Shown one piece after another: positions 1 through 13,110 of a stretch of DNA of 64,000 bases. The stretch spans positions 3,098,835 through 3,162,834 of the forward strand of contig NW_001865039.1 in the NCBI RefSeq assembly GCF_000002865.3, given 5' to 3'. Position 1 is the stretch's first letter; each line of letters starts with the position of its first letter. The DNA is from Monosiga brevicollis MX1 (Eukaryota > Opisthokonta > Choanoflagellata > Craspedida > Salpingoecidae). Made by a program: the position numbers and the translations under genes. The notes beneath the pieces were generated by a model. The model was not told the DNA's origin. It made no database searches and was given only the letters and a program-made list of their open reading frames with translations.

Positions 1-543
1 CAGCCGTCCGAAACGCCATGCTCTTGATTTGATTCAATGGCTCTCCTCACACCCAACCACCAAGAAGACTTTCCAAGCACGGCCCTTCAAGTAGTCGGTG
101 CAACGGATTCCAGAACGCCGCACCGCAACAGCAGCAGCAGCAGCAGCACCACCACCCAGGAGCTCTTTTTTCCCTCGTTTTTGTGTGTGTGTGTGTGTGT
201 GTGGAGGAAAAAGAGCAATGACAGCAACAACACAAACAAAAGCAGGAGGTAAGTTGAAGAAGCAGCAGAAGAAGAAGAGAATCGAAACATAACAAGGAAA
301 GGAAATTGCATCGTGACATACGCTTGACGCAATGGCTACTTCTACACAAACCTGGTGATTTGCGTCTGGAAATATCACAGTGATGGTTAATACTTCTGCA
401 AAAGACTGGTTAATCACGTAAACATGTAAACATTCTTGAACGGCGGCACTTTATTAATTTAGAGAGTAAACATCAAATTTAGACAGGTTGCTAAAGTGCC
501 ACGCTTTTCACACTATCGCTTAGCCCCTCCTTCGGTCAGCGAA
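1..543. other. Left edge, no gene recognised
   Basis: No convincing coding region on either strand. The stretch holds a short CAG-rich run (about 129-147), a GT microsatellite (about 181-202) and an AT-rich part (about 420-490) just before the TPR gene. The open frames over the repeats are low-complexity and resemble no family I know. Confidence 0.5.
181..202. repeat. (GT)n microsatellite
   Basis: About eleven GT units in a non-coding stretch upstream of the TPR gene. Confidence 0.9.
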
Positions 544-1632
544 ATGGCGATGCGCATGGCAGCAGCAGCAGCAGCAGCGGGGACTTTGACCCGTCGAGCC
601 ACGGTGGCTCGACGGGCCTTGGGTTCCTCCTGGTTTTCCCGTCTTGCACAGCAGGCCAAGGTGTCAGTGGCACTATCTCAGCGTACGTCAAGTCTTGTCA
701 CACATATTGGTTGAACAGGTGTTTGGCCAACGTTTTGTCTTGCCGCTCCCTACCTCATGCGTCTTTCAATATGATCCTCAGGTGCCTGCTTGAGCCTCAG
801 TACCGAACAGGAGGCAAAACTCGAATCCCTGGCCGAGCGGGCAGAGCATTTCGTCACCAGTACGTTGAACCATCCCTACAATCCGTCAGCTTCTTGTGCT
901 CTGAATTATCCTCTCTCTCCACCGCGCCCCACCACTCAGACTCGCTCGCCCCTAGGCAATCAGTTTGATGAGGCCATCATGGCCTACAATGAAGCCATGG
1001 CGATTGAACGCCGCTCCGAGTACGTCACAGCGTATGCACGAACAATTCAACAATGCAAACCCGACCCCAACTTTTTAAATCACAAAGCGTGGTGGGGCGT
1101 CCGAGCCTTGTCTTACTTCGGTCCGTCTTGAACCTCGCTAGTCTGGTTTACAATGCCGCCGTGGTCAACTTGATGAAGCGCAACCTGCAAGATGCCAAGG
1201 CGTTGCTTATTGAGAGCATCGAGCGCAACCCCAGCAGTGTTTGTTCAACTGGCTTCCCTGCGCCACGCTTGCTCCAACCTTTCATGTTTGAATGAGCCCC
1301 GCCCCCCGGTATCCTGCCCTCACCCCACCAAACTTCCCATTTCGCAGGCAGAAGCCCACAACAACCTGGGTTGCCTCTATGCTGAGCTAGGCCAAGCAGA
1401 CAAGGCCCGCACTCATTTGAAGAAGGCGCTTCAGCTCATGCCCCAGGACGCCAGCACTGCCATGAACCTTGCACTGATTTGTGATAAGCTCGGTCACCTG
1501 GAAGACGCTCGCCACTACTACAAATCCGCCATTGCTCTGGATCCTCGCATGCCACGGGAACCTCTTCGCAACATCGAGGCCAAGCTTTTAGCCCAGCGCT
1601 CCGCCGCCAGTTTGTTATCATCCTGGTGGTGA
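544..1632 (+). CDS. TPR-repeat protein with mitochondrial-type leader
   Basis: Five-exon model: 544-682, 782-859, 956-1019, 1142-1238, 1348-1632; 663 bp, 220 residues. All introns are GT-AG and phases close. The first 45 residues are rich in Ala, Arg and Ser and lack acidic residues (RRATVARRALGSSWFSRLA), as expected of a mitochondrial presequence. The rest forms helical tetratricopeptide units; the last exon holds two clear ones (AEAHNNLGCLYAELGQADKA and the following ASTAMNLALICDKLGHLEDA), and earlier exons give two weaker ones (NQFDEAIMAYNEAMAIE, LVYNAAVVNLMKRNLQDAKA). TPRs bind other proteins; the partner cannot be told. The start is the first ATG of a Met-rich cluster (544, 550, 556). 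It converges on the PLAT gene, 445 bp away. Confidence 0.75.
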
Positions 1633-2077
1633 TACTCTGTGCGTACAGCAATGGCGTCTCGGCGGTCTTGGGCATGGGCAACGCGTGCATGAGAGCGCCC
1701 TCCGCGGCATTGGGTTGTTAAGGCTGCGCCTTACTTAGCCAAGCACCTGCTTTGCGGTTGCAGCAACACCCATGCGTCTCCCGCCTCGCCAATCTGCACC
1801 TTCCAAACGCAGTCGTCTTTTCTTGCCTCTTCAAGCAATTTTCGTTTGTTCTCAATTGATTGAAAATCAAACGCACACGTTGAAGCAGCAGTGCACATAT
1901 TGCTAGCATAATTATGTCATAATCATATGTACATGAACGGCACGGCCCGCACAGTTGACCAAGCACTAGTCACGGCCATGTGCACGCGGCATTATTGCGC
2001 ACAATCATGCCCTACACGCATCCATGAGGCATTGGATGGCACTCTACACGACCCAGCTACACTAAATACAATCAAGA
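1633..2077. other. Convergent intergenic spacer
   Basis: Lies between the 3' ends of the TPR gene (+) and the PLAT gene (-). It should hold both 3' UTRs. AT content rises at about 1840-1930. No gene seen. Confidence 0.6.
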
Positions 2078-5000
2078 TCAAGACGCCACAGAAAATGTGT
2101 GCTCGGCCCCTTGCTTCTTGTCAAACCACTGGTCACACTTGAACTGCCAGCTGTTTTGGCTGCCTGTCCGTGTCACCTTGATCTTGTCCAACTGCCAAGC
2201 AGCGCCAAAACCCTTGAGATCACTCTGGAAGCACAAAAAAAAAGGGGGGGGGGGCTGCGTGAGCTGTTGTGGGAGTCGGGCAAGCCAAGAGCGCAGATAA
2301 GTGGAAGTCCTGACTCACCTTCACCTCAATCTTGGTCAATTCACCCAAGTCCTGGCATTCAACCTGTGGGTAAGAAGAACACACCGAACAACCAGAAGGT
2401 GAGTTCCATTGCCAGTATCACAGTCACCACCACACAAGGATTCAGCTGCTAATGCTTGAGACCGCTGCCCCTTCGTTCTGAGCGCTCGCATTCGAGCCAG
2501 ACATACGTCAAAAACATCCGTGTTGCCCGATTCAAACATGTTGCGAAATGTTTTCGACTTGGCGAGTGCACGCTCCCCACTGTCGCCGTTCTTCCCAAAG
2601 AGCGTCACAAACACATCTACAAGCCCAGGCCCACAAAGTGAGAATAATTGACCACGACTAATGACTCAACGCTGTCAACAACGCCGCCTGCTGCGGCATG
2701 GGTGGGTTTGCAAAACGTACTGCTATCCGTGCCTGCACCGCGCTCAGTACCCGTCGTCACGGCCACCTCGTACTGAGCTACGGAGGCCTTGGTAGCCTGA
2801 GCCACCGCTTCCTCCGTCGTCGCCTCGGTGTGCACCGATAGCTTGGCACGGCTTCGTGACAGGCCTTTGCTTGGTCCCTTGAAAACGAAGCTCTGGCCGC
2901 TTTGCAAATGCTTGACGATGATGTGCTCCAAATGCCATGGTGACACGGCACTGCCAGATTGCGAGCTTGCTCCACTAGCCTCGTTGTCATCCTCATCGTC
3001 ATCCTCGGCACCCCGGCGGCTCGAGGCACCACTTGGCTTGCGGCGAATACGCAACTCGGTCAAAGGGCCGAGCAGCATGACGTTGTCAAAGACCAGATGT
3101 TCGACACTGCCTGGAGCAAACTCACCGCCTGGTGGCTCCAAAGTTAGGGGCAACTGATTCTTTTCCGCATCCAACAGCATGATTCGAACAGGCCCTTTAC
3201 AGCCGCCGCCAGCCCGGCTATCGGTGGCTACTTCGAGCTTGTATGTGCCCGTGAGCGCGTTGACGCGCTTGCTGGCCACCGCCAAGTCTCGCGTCAGTTG
3301 CTTGTCGCCCTTGTTCTTGCTCAACCACTGGCCGCAGGGCAGCTCGTAGCGACTCTGTGTGGCCTCAACCACTACCACTATCTTGTCCAGCTTCCAGCTG
3401 CTGAACATGCCCTTGCCATCATGCCAGATCCGCGCTCGCTGCAGCTCGCCCAGGTCCGGAACCTCGAGAGTGAATACATCGGTGTTGCCTCGTTCAAAGG
3501 GGTCGTCGAAGGTTTCACTCTTGGTCAGGCTGTGCTCGCCCGAGTCGCCCATGGCGCCGTACAAGATGATGCTCACGTTGGCATCTGTTCCTGTCCCGCG
3601 CTCATCAGCTGTCGTCACGTAGACCCGGTAGGAGGTTTGCTGCGCGACAGCCACGGAGCTTGTTGTGCTACCACGGCGCTTCCCCTTACCGCCCGACGAC
3701 GCAGGGGCGGCTGCCGGCAAGAAGTCAAAGCTCAGGCGCTCGGCGCCCAGCGTGACCGCTGATCCGTCAGATCCAACAAACGTAATTGGCGTCTGACCTG
3801 CTCGGCCAAATTCAACCTTCTCAACCGTCCAACTGCTGCCACGCGGCACCATTAGCCGTACCTTGAGCAGCGCTCCCAGGTCCGGGACGCGATGCTGCGT
3901 TTCCACAACGCTGGCCGGCAAGATGTCACCACCGGCCCGCAGGGGCAGGGCCTCAGTCGTGTGTTTGTCACCAAACAGCTGCACTTGGGGAACTGCCGTG
4001 CACCCAGCCCCATCTGCACTGGCGGTGTACACCTTGAGCGTGTACTCGAGGATGCGCTCGCTGCCTGCATGGATCTCCGAAGGTTGCAAGCGTACACTTG
4101 CTTTGCTCTTGCCCTTGGCGGAGCCACTGGTGGAACCGTCCGCTCGAGCAGCCAGCCAGACTCCGGCCTTGAACTCGTATCTGCGCGCTGCATGCGTCGC
4201 AGACTTGGGTACTTCGACAACTACTTGCTCCAGATACCACTTGTCGCGCTCGTCATCGTGACCAATCTCTAGGCCAACCAGCTCGCCCACGTCAAGGCCA
4301 GTGACTGTGAACGTGGTCTTGGCACCACTCTGCAGATCTGCAGGGGCGTTGTTGAGTTGCAGACGGCCAGTACTTGTCTCACGCGGGCCTGAGGCACCAG
4401 CGCTGAGGCTGCTGCTCACAGACTGAGCGTCTGAGCTTGCGCGGCGGCGGCGTCCAAACAGCGAGCCGCTACGGCTCAGCTTGCTCGGGCTCGGCGGCGC
4501 TGGCGTCAATGGCGCATCTTTCTCGCCAAAGAGCTGCAACCAAACGTTGGCCGTTGTGCCCGCCTGAGTATCCGTGCCCGTGTACACCGTGACCTTGTAT
4601 TCAAGTTGCGTGTCATCCGCGCCCGCCAGGCCCGCACGCTCCTTGGCTTCGTCCGCTTTGCGGCGGGCAATATTGGCTTGGCGCTGGGCCTCTTCCAGTT
4701 CCGCATTGGTTTCCGTGGTGCCGGTGCCCTTTCGGAGGGGGCTGCCCTTGGTTGACTTGCGGGAAAGTGTGGTAGCCTTGCGCTGTAAGCGTGCGGCCTC
4801 GTCCTCCAGCGCCGTGGCTTCCTTCATGGCCACAGCTGCATCCACTTGGGCAGTAATTTCACGCTCCAACGTGTCACCCTCCTGCTTTCCGCGCTTGAAC
4901 CAGTCTTGACACACGAAGCGCACTGGTGGCTCACTGAGGTCATTCTCCTGATGCACCTCAACGCGATCCAGGTACCAGTCGCCTCCCATCAAGCCCTTGC

Positions 5001-7301
5001 CATCACTGCGAACCTTGATCTTACGCAAGGGGCCAAGGTCCAGACAGCGGTGGGTGAAGATGTCCTCATGTCCGCGTTCAAACTTGTCGCGATAGGTTTC
5101 CGATTTTTCCAGCTTGATCTCGCCCGAGTCACCCGTATCACCAAAGATCTGCACATAGATGTTGGCGTCTGTGCCAGCATGCTTGATATCCCCGGTGAAT
5201 ACATGAATCTTATAAATGGCTTCTTGCAGGGAGAGGATACTCTCGCGACGCACAACTTTGTCGCCCTCCAAGGCTTTGACCTCTCCAACAGCAAATTCGC
5301 GCACCAGCTTCTTATCGTCCTTGTCTTTGCTGAGCCAAGCATCGCAGGGAAACTCGAAGCGCTCGTGCGTACGCTGATTGATCACGACCACGCTGGCCAC
5401 GTGCCATGACGAGGACATGCCCTTGCCATCGTGGCCCAGGCGGATCTTGTAAATAGAGCCCACATCGGGCAGTTCCACGTTGAAGCGATCTTCCAGGTTG
5501 CGTTCAAAATGCGCCTTGACGGCGTCCTTGAACTCGTGGTGTGCTGTCAAGTCACGCTCCTCTTGATCCCGCCCATAGAGGTCAATGAAGACGTTGGCAT
5601 CCGTGCCTGCATTGCGCACGTCCGATGTTTTGATGATGATTTCGTAAGGCACATGGGCGCTGTACTCCTCGATAGCATCAGCCGACGCGTATAGGGTCTT
5701 GGCCATAGTGCCGTCATCTGTGGCTTTGTCAAGCCAAGCGTCGCACATGAATGTCCATGTTTTGCCAGCTTGTGGGGCATCAACGACGACTTTGTTCAAG
5801 TGCCAGCCGCTGCCCACGCCTTTGCCGTCGTGCATGATATCTACGCGCTTCAGGTCGCCCAGCTCTATGGCGGAGACAGTAAAAACATCACAATTTCCAC
5901 GCTCCCTAACACAAGAGGCAACAGCGCAGGTCCGCGTGAACGTGGCAACAGAACCAGACAGTCCGCATCAGAGCGGGTTTGAAAGAAGTTGCCTACCACA
6001 TGTCCCGGTGCGTCTCGCTTTTGGCGAGCCGGATCTTGCCCGTATCGCCCTTCTCGCCGTACAGCACAATGTCAACGTTGGCATCGGTGCCAGCATGCTT
6101 GACATCGGATGTGTGGACGCTGATGCGATACTTAAAGCCAACGTTCTTGGTCTGAAAGTCGGCGGGCTTCTGTCATCCAGTCACGCGATTCAAGGCCCAG
6201 AGGAGGAGGGGGAAACCAAAACAAGACGGGCGCAAAGTGTTCGTGAGCAATCAGCCAGCACACGCCGCCGCAAGCCTCAAATCGTATTGTTCGTAAACAA
6301 GTCGGATCCGTACCTGCTCCTCCAAGACGCCGAGTTCGCGCGCAATTTGACCATCGCCCATGCTCTTGGCAAACCATTGTGCGCAAGGGAAAATGTAGGT
6401 CTTGTCGTCTGCCGTATCCACCACCTCGATTTTTTCAAGGTACCAGGCTGCACCCAAACCCTACACAATTTTATCGTACAGCATGAGAAGATTTGCCAAC
6501 AGCTGACCACAACCGTGAAGGCGTGTCGATGAAAACATACCGCATTGTCGTGCCAAACCTTGACCTTGTTGATGTCGCCAAGTGTGACGGCATCAATGTC
6601 AAACTCATCAACGGTCTTGCGCTGAAACTTGTTGCTGTGAATCAAGGCGATCAGGCAAAGTTTACGACATGAGGTGGCTGTCATGAGCGACAGAGTAGCA
6701 AGGGCAGGCCCACGAGGTGCGCACGTGTGCGTCAAGCTGTTCTTGAGGTGGCGATCACCCGAGTCTCCGAGGCTGCCGTGAAGGTTGACATACACTATCG
6801 GCATGAAACATCGTGAGCACAAGGCACTGGATGACGACCAAGGAAAGAAAACTGTGCTAAACATACAACCACAGTCATGGCCACAGCAACAGACGTTGCC
6901 GCGCCTAGGGAGTACAGCATGCAACTCAAGCCGTGCACTCACCATTGGCATCTGTGCCAGCGCCTTTTTGGTCCCCGGTGTGAACCTTGACGCGGTACGT
7001 GCGCTTGTTGGCGTCAAGTGCCAATTCCTCGACCACTTCGCGGCCATTATCGTCCACCGTTTCAATCCGGCGCAGGGGCAACTCAACCATAAAAGGCTTG
7101 GCTTTGGTGCCTTTGCGCAACCAATCATTGTGCTCGAATGTGTAGATGCGCGCTTGGCCCAGCTCATGAACCTCAATCTAAAAAGTCCAGAGAACCCCGA
7201 TCAATCAACCGATACCGCAATGGCACATAGAAAATAGGAAAAAAAAAATCAAAAGAACAAGAAGATCAAGAAGAACAAGAAGAACAAGAAAAAAAGAAAA
7301 A

Positions 7302-7363
<62 letters not shown>

Positions 7364-10300
7364 AAATGGTGCATACCTTTTCTAGGTGCCAATCGGCGCT
7401 CATACCACCACCATGAGCAGACAGGCGAATCTTGCTGGGTCGTCCCACGGGCTTACAGGCCAGCTTAAAGTCATCCTAAAAGTCACACACTTGTATGAGT
7501 GGCAACAGGCCTCACAGGCCAATGTGAAAAGGGGATGATTGATGGAAAGACGTCAACGCCGCACCGCTTTGCCCCGCTCAAAGTTGTCGCTTTGATTGTT
7601 GACAACCAGCTCCTCCGTCTTGCCTTCATCACCATAGAGTACGACGGACACCTGGGCGAGGGAGCATGTGTGGTGAGTGCCTCAAGGCATGAAGATGCGG
7701 GTTGCGTCGCGGGCCAAGAGCCTGGGCGGCTGCGTACGTTGGCATCGGTGCCGGCAAAAGCCACGTCACTGGTGTAGAAGCGAAAGAGATATGGGGCTGA
7801 TACATCTTCTTCCATAGGCTCGCCAGCCTCTTTCTCCGCATAGATCTCACGCTCGGTGAGGCCATCGTCTTGCGACTTGGAGAACCAGCGTGAGCAGGGA
7901 AACTTCCATCGCGTGCGAATGGAAGGCACCTCCACTTCAACGTAGTCAAGAAACCAGGCTGCACCCATGCCCTTGTTGTCATGGCCAACAAGGATGCGAG
8001 ACAAATCTCCGAGGTCCAACAACTCAAACTTGAAGATGTCCATTTTGTTACGTTCGAAAGCGTCGCTGTATGTTTCCGAGTTGCGCAGCTTCAGTTGCGT
8101 TGATTCTCCGGTCTTGCCGAAGAGCTGCACAAAAACCTGAAGGATGGATGCGTTCCCCATCCGAGCATGATATCAGTGCATGAAATCTTTGAGCAGCAAC
8201 GTAGCTCGAGGGCCTCTATTCGGGTGCCATTTACGCGCATGTCTCAAACTCACATTTGCGTCCGTGCCAGCGTGGCGCACGTCGCCGGTCTTGATCTTGA
8301 CGATGTAGGTGGTGGTGGCGGCCGCCTGATGCTCGGCCATCTTGGGAACCAACTCCCGCTCAATCTGTCCGTCATCGGCATCCACGGCGAGCCAGCGATG
8401 GCACGGAAATTCCTCTTCTTCGCCTAAAAGCAGGCAAACGAGGCAAAAAATGAATTCTGGCGCACTTTCGATAGACCAACACGACAACGCAGACCAACAA
8501 AGCAATAGTGCCAGGCAAAACCTACCACGTCGAGGATCAAGCACGACAATCTTGTCAAGAAACCACCCAGCGCTCGTGCCAGCATTGTTGTGGCCCACAG
8601 TTACTGAAGTAAGTTTGCCTAGATCTACGGCAGCAACCGTAAAGACATCCTCTTTGCCTCGTTCAAACTTGTTGCTAAAAATTCAGGAGGGGAAGATCAA
8701 GACAGAAAACCAAAGGGAAATGAGCTCAGCCAACGAGAACATCAAGATAGCACCGCCAATGCTCAATATACATGATGCGCCAGGCGCACCGGTTTGTTTG
8801 CGAGCGCAACAAAGCACGCTTGCCGCTGTCTCCCAATTCGCCAGTGAGCATGACAAACACGTCGGCGTTGGTGCCGGCGAAGCGAGCATGGCCTGTTGCA
8901 ACTCGGACAGTGTACTCGACAAGTTGCAGCGGCTTCTTGACGTTGGGTCCCGTGGCTGGTAGCTCGCGGACAATTTCCTTGTCACCTTCGCTCACAGCCA
9001 ACCATTCCGCACACGGGAAAATGTATCTACGGAGCACCCATCCATGCCAAGTCATGAGAACCGAGAAGGGGATCACAAAGGTTTGAAAATGGCGCAAAGG
9101 AGAACAAGGAGCAACAGGAGAACGCCGTGTATGCATCATGCATCGGCATACAACGTACTCTTCGCCGTCGCGTGAGAGGACGATGCGATCAAGGTGCCAA
9201 CCAGAAGCCATGCCTTTGTTGTCATGCCACACGCGCAGCTTGCGCAGCGACCCGACATTGATTAGTTGAACACGCAGCTCGTCCGTTTGACCTACGCACG
9301 TCATCGACCAACACGCGCACATACAAAGGAACAGGGCAGCATAAATGATGAATCGGACAAGCTTGCGGCAGCCAAAAGACAAAAAAAGGAAGAGGAAAAA
9401 AGAAGAGCAACACAGAAAACCCGTGAAGGAACGGGCAGCGTACCGCGCTCAAAAGTGTCTGATTTGTTCTTCAGAGGCACAACATCAGTCTTGCCCTTCT
9501 TGCCATAGACCTGACACGTCAAGCACGTTGAGTACGCGAGGCGCCAAGCCCATTGAACAGCAAGGCCTGCAAACGTGAGCGTCACGGGCCGACCTGCATG
9601 AACACGTTGGCGTCTGTGCCCGCATTGGCCACGTCGCTCGTGTAGATCGTGCACTTCCAGTCGAGGCGCTGGGCAATATCCAGTGTTTCTGCGTTGTCCA
9701 GTCGAAAGGTACGCTCAATTGCACCATCGGACATGTCGGTAGCAAACCTGAAGCACGCGCAAGAATCAGTGCGTGCAGGAGAGGTTCGTGGCGCTGTCAA
9801 TTCACACTAGCACAGCTGGGTATGGCATGCACTACGCACCATTGCTTGACGTCGACGTTGTACAGCTTGCCTTCACTGGGCACTTCCAAGGAGAAGCGTT
9901 CGACGTACCAACCGGCACCCTGCGCGCCAAGGAAGAGCGCGAAGCAGACACAACGTGAATTAGGTGATGCATCATCGACAGTGCGGTGTGTATGTGTGTT
10001 TGAGGGAAAGGTAATGACTCACCATGCCATGGTTATCATGGCCAAGCACAATGTGGCGAAGTGAGCCCAAATCCGAAGCCTCCACAGTAAAGATGTCGGT
10101 GCGATCACGCTGAAAGTTTTTGCTCGAGTTTTCAAGGATTACGTTGTCAGAAGCCCCCCTTTCACCCACGAGCTTGCAAAAGACGTTTGCGCTAGTGCCG
10201 GCATTGCGCTTGTCCCCTGTAAAAATTGTGAGTTTGTAGGATTTGAGGCCCCAGCTCGAGTCGCCATTGCAGGTCAGCTCACGCGAGATTTGGCCGTCGT

Positions 10301-12619
10301 CCTCGTCCTTGGCCAACCAGCGGTTGCATTCAAAGCGGTAGGTTTGGCCCGAAGCCTCATCCACCACCTCCACAGCATCCAGAAACCAAGCTGTGTAGAC
10401 ATGCGCGCATGATGAGTTGGTCATGGACACGAGTATGTCAGCTGGGGACCACTTACCCGGGCCGGCTCCGCCGTTGTCGTGCCAAATGCGCAGGCGCTTG
10501 AGGGTGCCAATCTTGCGTGAAGAAACGGCAAAGACGTCCGTGTGGCCGCGACGGAAGTCATTGCGTGATGTGTTCAAGGTATGCGGGCCTAGCACACGTT
10601 ACCATACAAATTCCACATGGACGATCAGAGTGACGAATTGAATGCGAGGCAAAGCAGAGTCAGAATGAACAAAACCCATGGAATGGCATCAAGGGCTGTC
10701 AAAGTCGAGATGATTGGGGGCGAGAAAAAAATTAAAAGAAATACGCACCACTTTCGCCATCTTCGCCGAAAAGAGTGCATTGAACATTCGCGTCCTGCAA
10801 ACGAGGCCAATAGAGTTAGAGGGCTTGAGTATGCAGCACAGTTCAAGATGGTATCTGAGCTCATACTCAAAATTGACCAGAGGACAACGCACCGTGCCAG
10901 CACCACGGCGGTCACCAGTCATGACGCGAATGGTGAAGGTGGTCATGCCTTCAGCGCCAGCTGCTGCAGTACGGGCCACAAGCTCCCTGGACAACAGTTA
11001 TGCATGCCGGGCAGAGCGAATGAAGATGAGAAGGAGAAGAAGGTTCAAGTTGCCAAGGACACAGAAAAGCCCATGTTCTTCTAGGCTGTCTCGTCGTAAT
11101 TTTTGTCAACCCCTCGATTACGTACTTGGAGCGGCCATTTTTGCGGTCCAGCCAAGCGTCGCAGGGGAAAACAGTCGCTTTGTTGCTGGAGAGAGATGTC
11201 ACGATGATCTGAAACACAAGGGTGTCCGGGCAAAGTCAAACCAAGCTTTGTGACGTGTTCGACTTGACCCGATCTGCACCATGGCAGGTGCAAACTGCTG
11301 CACGCCCCAACAGAATAAGCTAGGCGGTAGGGGCGAGCATTGATACCTTGTCCAAAAACCAGCCGCTGGCCATGCCGTGGCCATTGTGGCTGATGACAAG
11401 CTTTTTTAGCTTGCCCAGATTGGCAAGGTCCTGCAACACATGTGGAGGGAATGAGGCATGACGCCTTTGTCTGGGGCCAGGTGAAGACGGGGAGATGGCG
11501 TAGGTGTACACAAGTGTTGAGAAGACGGGAAGAGACCAAGCCTTACGTCCAGAGTGAAAGTGGCGACGCGCGCGCGTTGAAATGCTTGGCCGTCAGAGCG
11601 GCGAAGCTCCACCATGGGTGATTGCCCCTTGCTCCCAAAGAGCTGAATGGTGGCGACTGCATCAGTGCCGGCGTTGGCCACATCGCCAGTGTAGCAATCG
11701 ATGCGGTATCCTATGTCAAGGTTGTAGCGGTTTGGCAGGGCAGACAAAGGAGGGTGAGTGGTTCAAGTGGTGCTGGTGGAAGGGTGAGAACCAAGGTAGA
11801 CATGACAGGCGTGCTGACCATTGCCTGAGCCAATGTCTTCGTCATCAATGTGCAAAACACGCTTGAGCTTCATTTCATCGTGGTGTTTGCTGGGGTGAAC
11901 AGGCCGTGATAGTCAGCTGGACATGACACACCCAACAACATGCAACAAAAGTAGGCAGTGGCAGGGGCCAGCCTAGGCGCGCGCGCATACCTGAGCCAGA
12001 CGGGGCCGGAAAAGCGATAGCGGCGGGTGCCCTTGTCAGTTTTCTTGACAAGGACGACCTTGCTGACACACCAGCCATCGGTACGCTTGGTTCCCGTGTT
12101 CTCCAAAATCACCTTGGCGGAGACACAAGGAGACATACGCCCAGACGCAACGGTGAGGGAAGCGGACGGCAGAGATATGACAAGTGCGGATGCCGGATGG
12201 CTTACCTTGGTGGGCTTGCCGATCCCAGTCAAGTTGACTTGAAAGACGTCTTTGTTGCCGGCTCGAAAATGAACGCCTGGGGCGGCGAGTTGAATGGCAT
12301 CCGAGCGACCCTTGGTGCCAACAACAGTGATATACTTTTCACTTTTGCTGACGGGGTTGGAGCGCTTGGAGGTGAAGATTTCGAGTGAGGCGTGGCCTTT
12401 GCGGTGGCTGGATTTGGTGCGGGACTTGGTGTGGCCATGGGCCGAGGCACCGCGCACAGGCTGTCGGGTACGAGTGAGTGAAGCACTTGCGCTGCGCCGA
12501 CTACCAGAGCCCGCCCCGACGGAGCGAGTGCTGTTCCACTCGAATTTACGGGCAAAGTAATTAGCCAAGGCCGGATCATTGAGCGGGTTGTAGGGTGGCA
12601 ACTCCACGCGGCGAGACAT
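2078..12619 (-). CDS. Giant PLAT-repeat protein, LOXHD1-like (17 PLAT domains)
   Basis: Minus-strand gene of at least 29 exons. From the first certain ATG (12619) to the stop (2078-2080) the exons sum to 7,359 bp, 2,452 residues. Exons in gene order: 12619-12206, 12112-11991, 11889-11819, 11710-11547, 11430-11347, 11207-11125, 10986-10893, 10794-10749, 10588-10457, 10390-10023, 9919-9840, 9747-9594, 9510-9444, 9291-9159, 9026-8790, 8674-8526, 8423-8254, 8136-7738, 7651-7565, 7475-7377, 7177-6943, 6794-6725, 6634-6541, 6460-6314, 6169-5997, 5905-2721, 2616-2507, 2363-2319, 2224-2078. I count 17 PLAT (lipoxygenase-homology) beta-sandwich repeats, most showing a GAGTDANV-like strand, an F-E-R-G-x-x-D-x-F segment, a W/G-H-D-x-x-G turn and an F-P-C-x-x-W-L end. 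A charged helical linker lies between repeats 12 and 13. PLAT domains bind membranes or proteins; animal LOXHD1 (15 PLATs) works in hair-cell stereocilia. No catalytic domain is seen. The N-terminus may extend upstream. Confidence 0.88.
7305..7361. repeat. Poly(A) run, 57 nt, inside a PLAT-gene intron
   Basis: Uninterrupted A on the given strand, so a T run on the coding strand. It lies in the intron between exons 7475-7377 and 7177-6943, only about 15 nt after the 5' splice site at 7376, not at the 3' splice site where pyrimidine tracts are expected. Confidence 0.95.
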
Positions 12620-12699
12620 GCCCTGCCGCCCGACGACAACGGGACAAGAGACGATGAGGCAGAGGCAAAGAGCGGCAGCAGCGGGGCCTGCATGGCGGT

Positions 12700-13110
12700 G
12701 GGCTCACCAGCGAGCTGTGAGAGCCTGGGCCCACGTCAGAAGCAAGACCTTGAGCGTAGAGTCGATCTGAGTGCAGATCAAACGGGGGACAAGCAGCAAA
12801 TGAAGGTTAGCAGGACGCAGAAATGGGGGCGACGCGCTGCGTTGCGCTTGCGGAGGCGATGGAAAATGTCGATCGTACGCGATAGCACGTCAGCCGAGGT
12901 GTAGCGTTGCACAAAGCTAGGCGGAGGGTCTACGTTGCGAGGACGAGGGGGCAGGAGATGAAAGCGGCGCATGAGCTACAAATGAGAGGTGCTCAGGGCC
13001 CTGTCACGGATTTCGGATATCGGGCCTAGGTGGCATACCGGCTGCGGCAAAAGAGTAACGGGATCGCTCAAGCTGCAGGCGTTGCAGAGCCGTGGTAGGA
13101 ACCGGAAGGT
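12700..13110 (-). CDS. Candidate upstream exons of the PLAT gene (tentative)
   Basis: Three minus-strand pieces upstream of the PLAT ATG look coding and have splice-like borders: a short ATG exon (about 13107-13039, beginning MADLPVPTTALQRLQL) followed by a GTATGC donor, a middle piece (about 12972-12830) reading PPPSFVQRYTSADVLSRTID, and a piece at about 12767-12711 ending at a GTGAGC donor. A splice to an AG just before 12621 would join the last piece in frame to the PLAT start. The first two pieces do not join in a single open phase, so the true 5' structure is not solved here. Confidence 0.3.
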
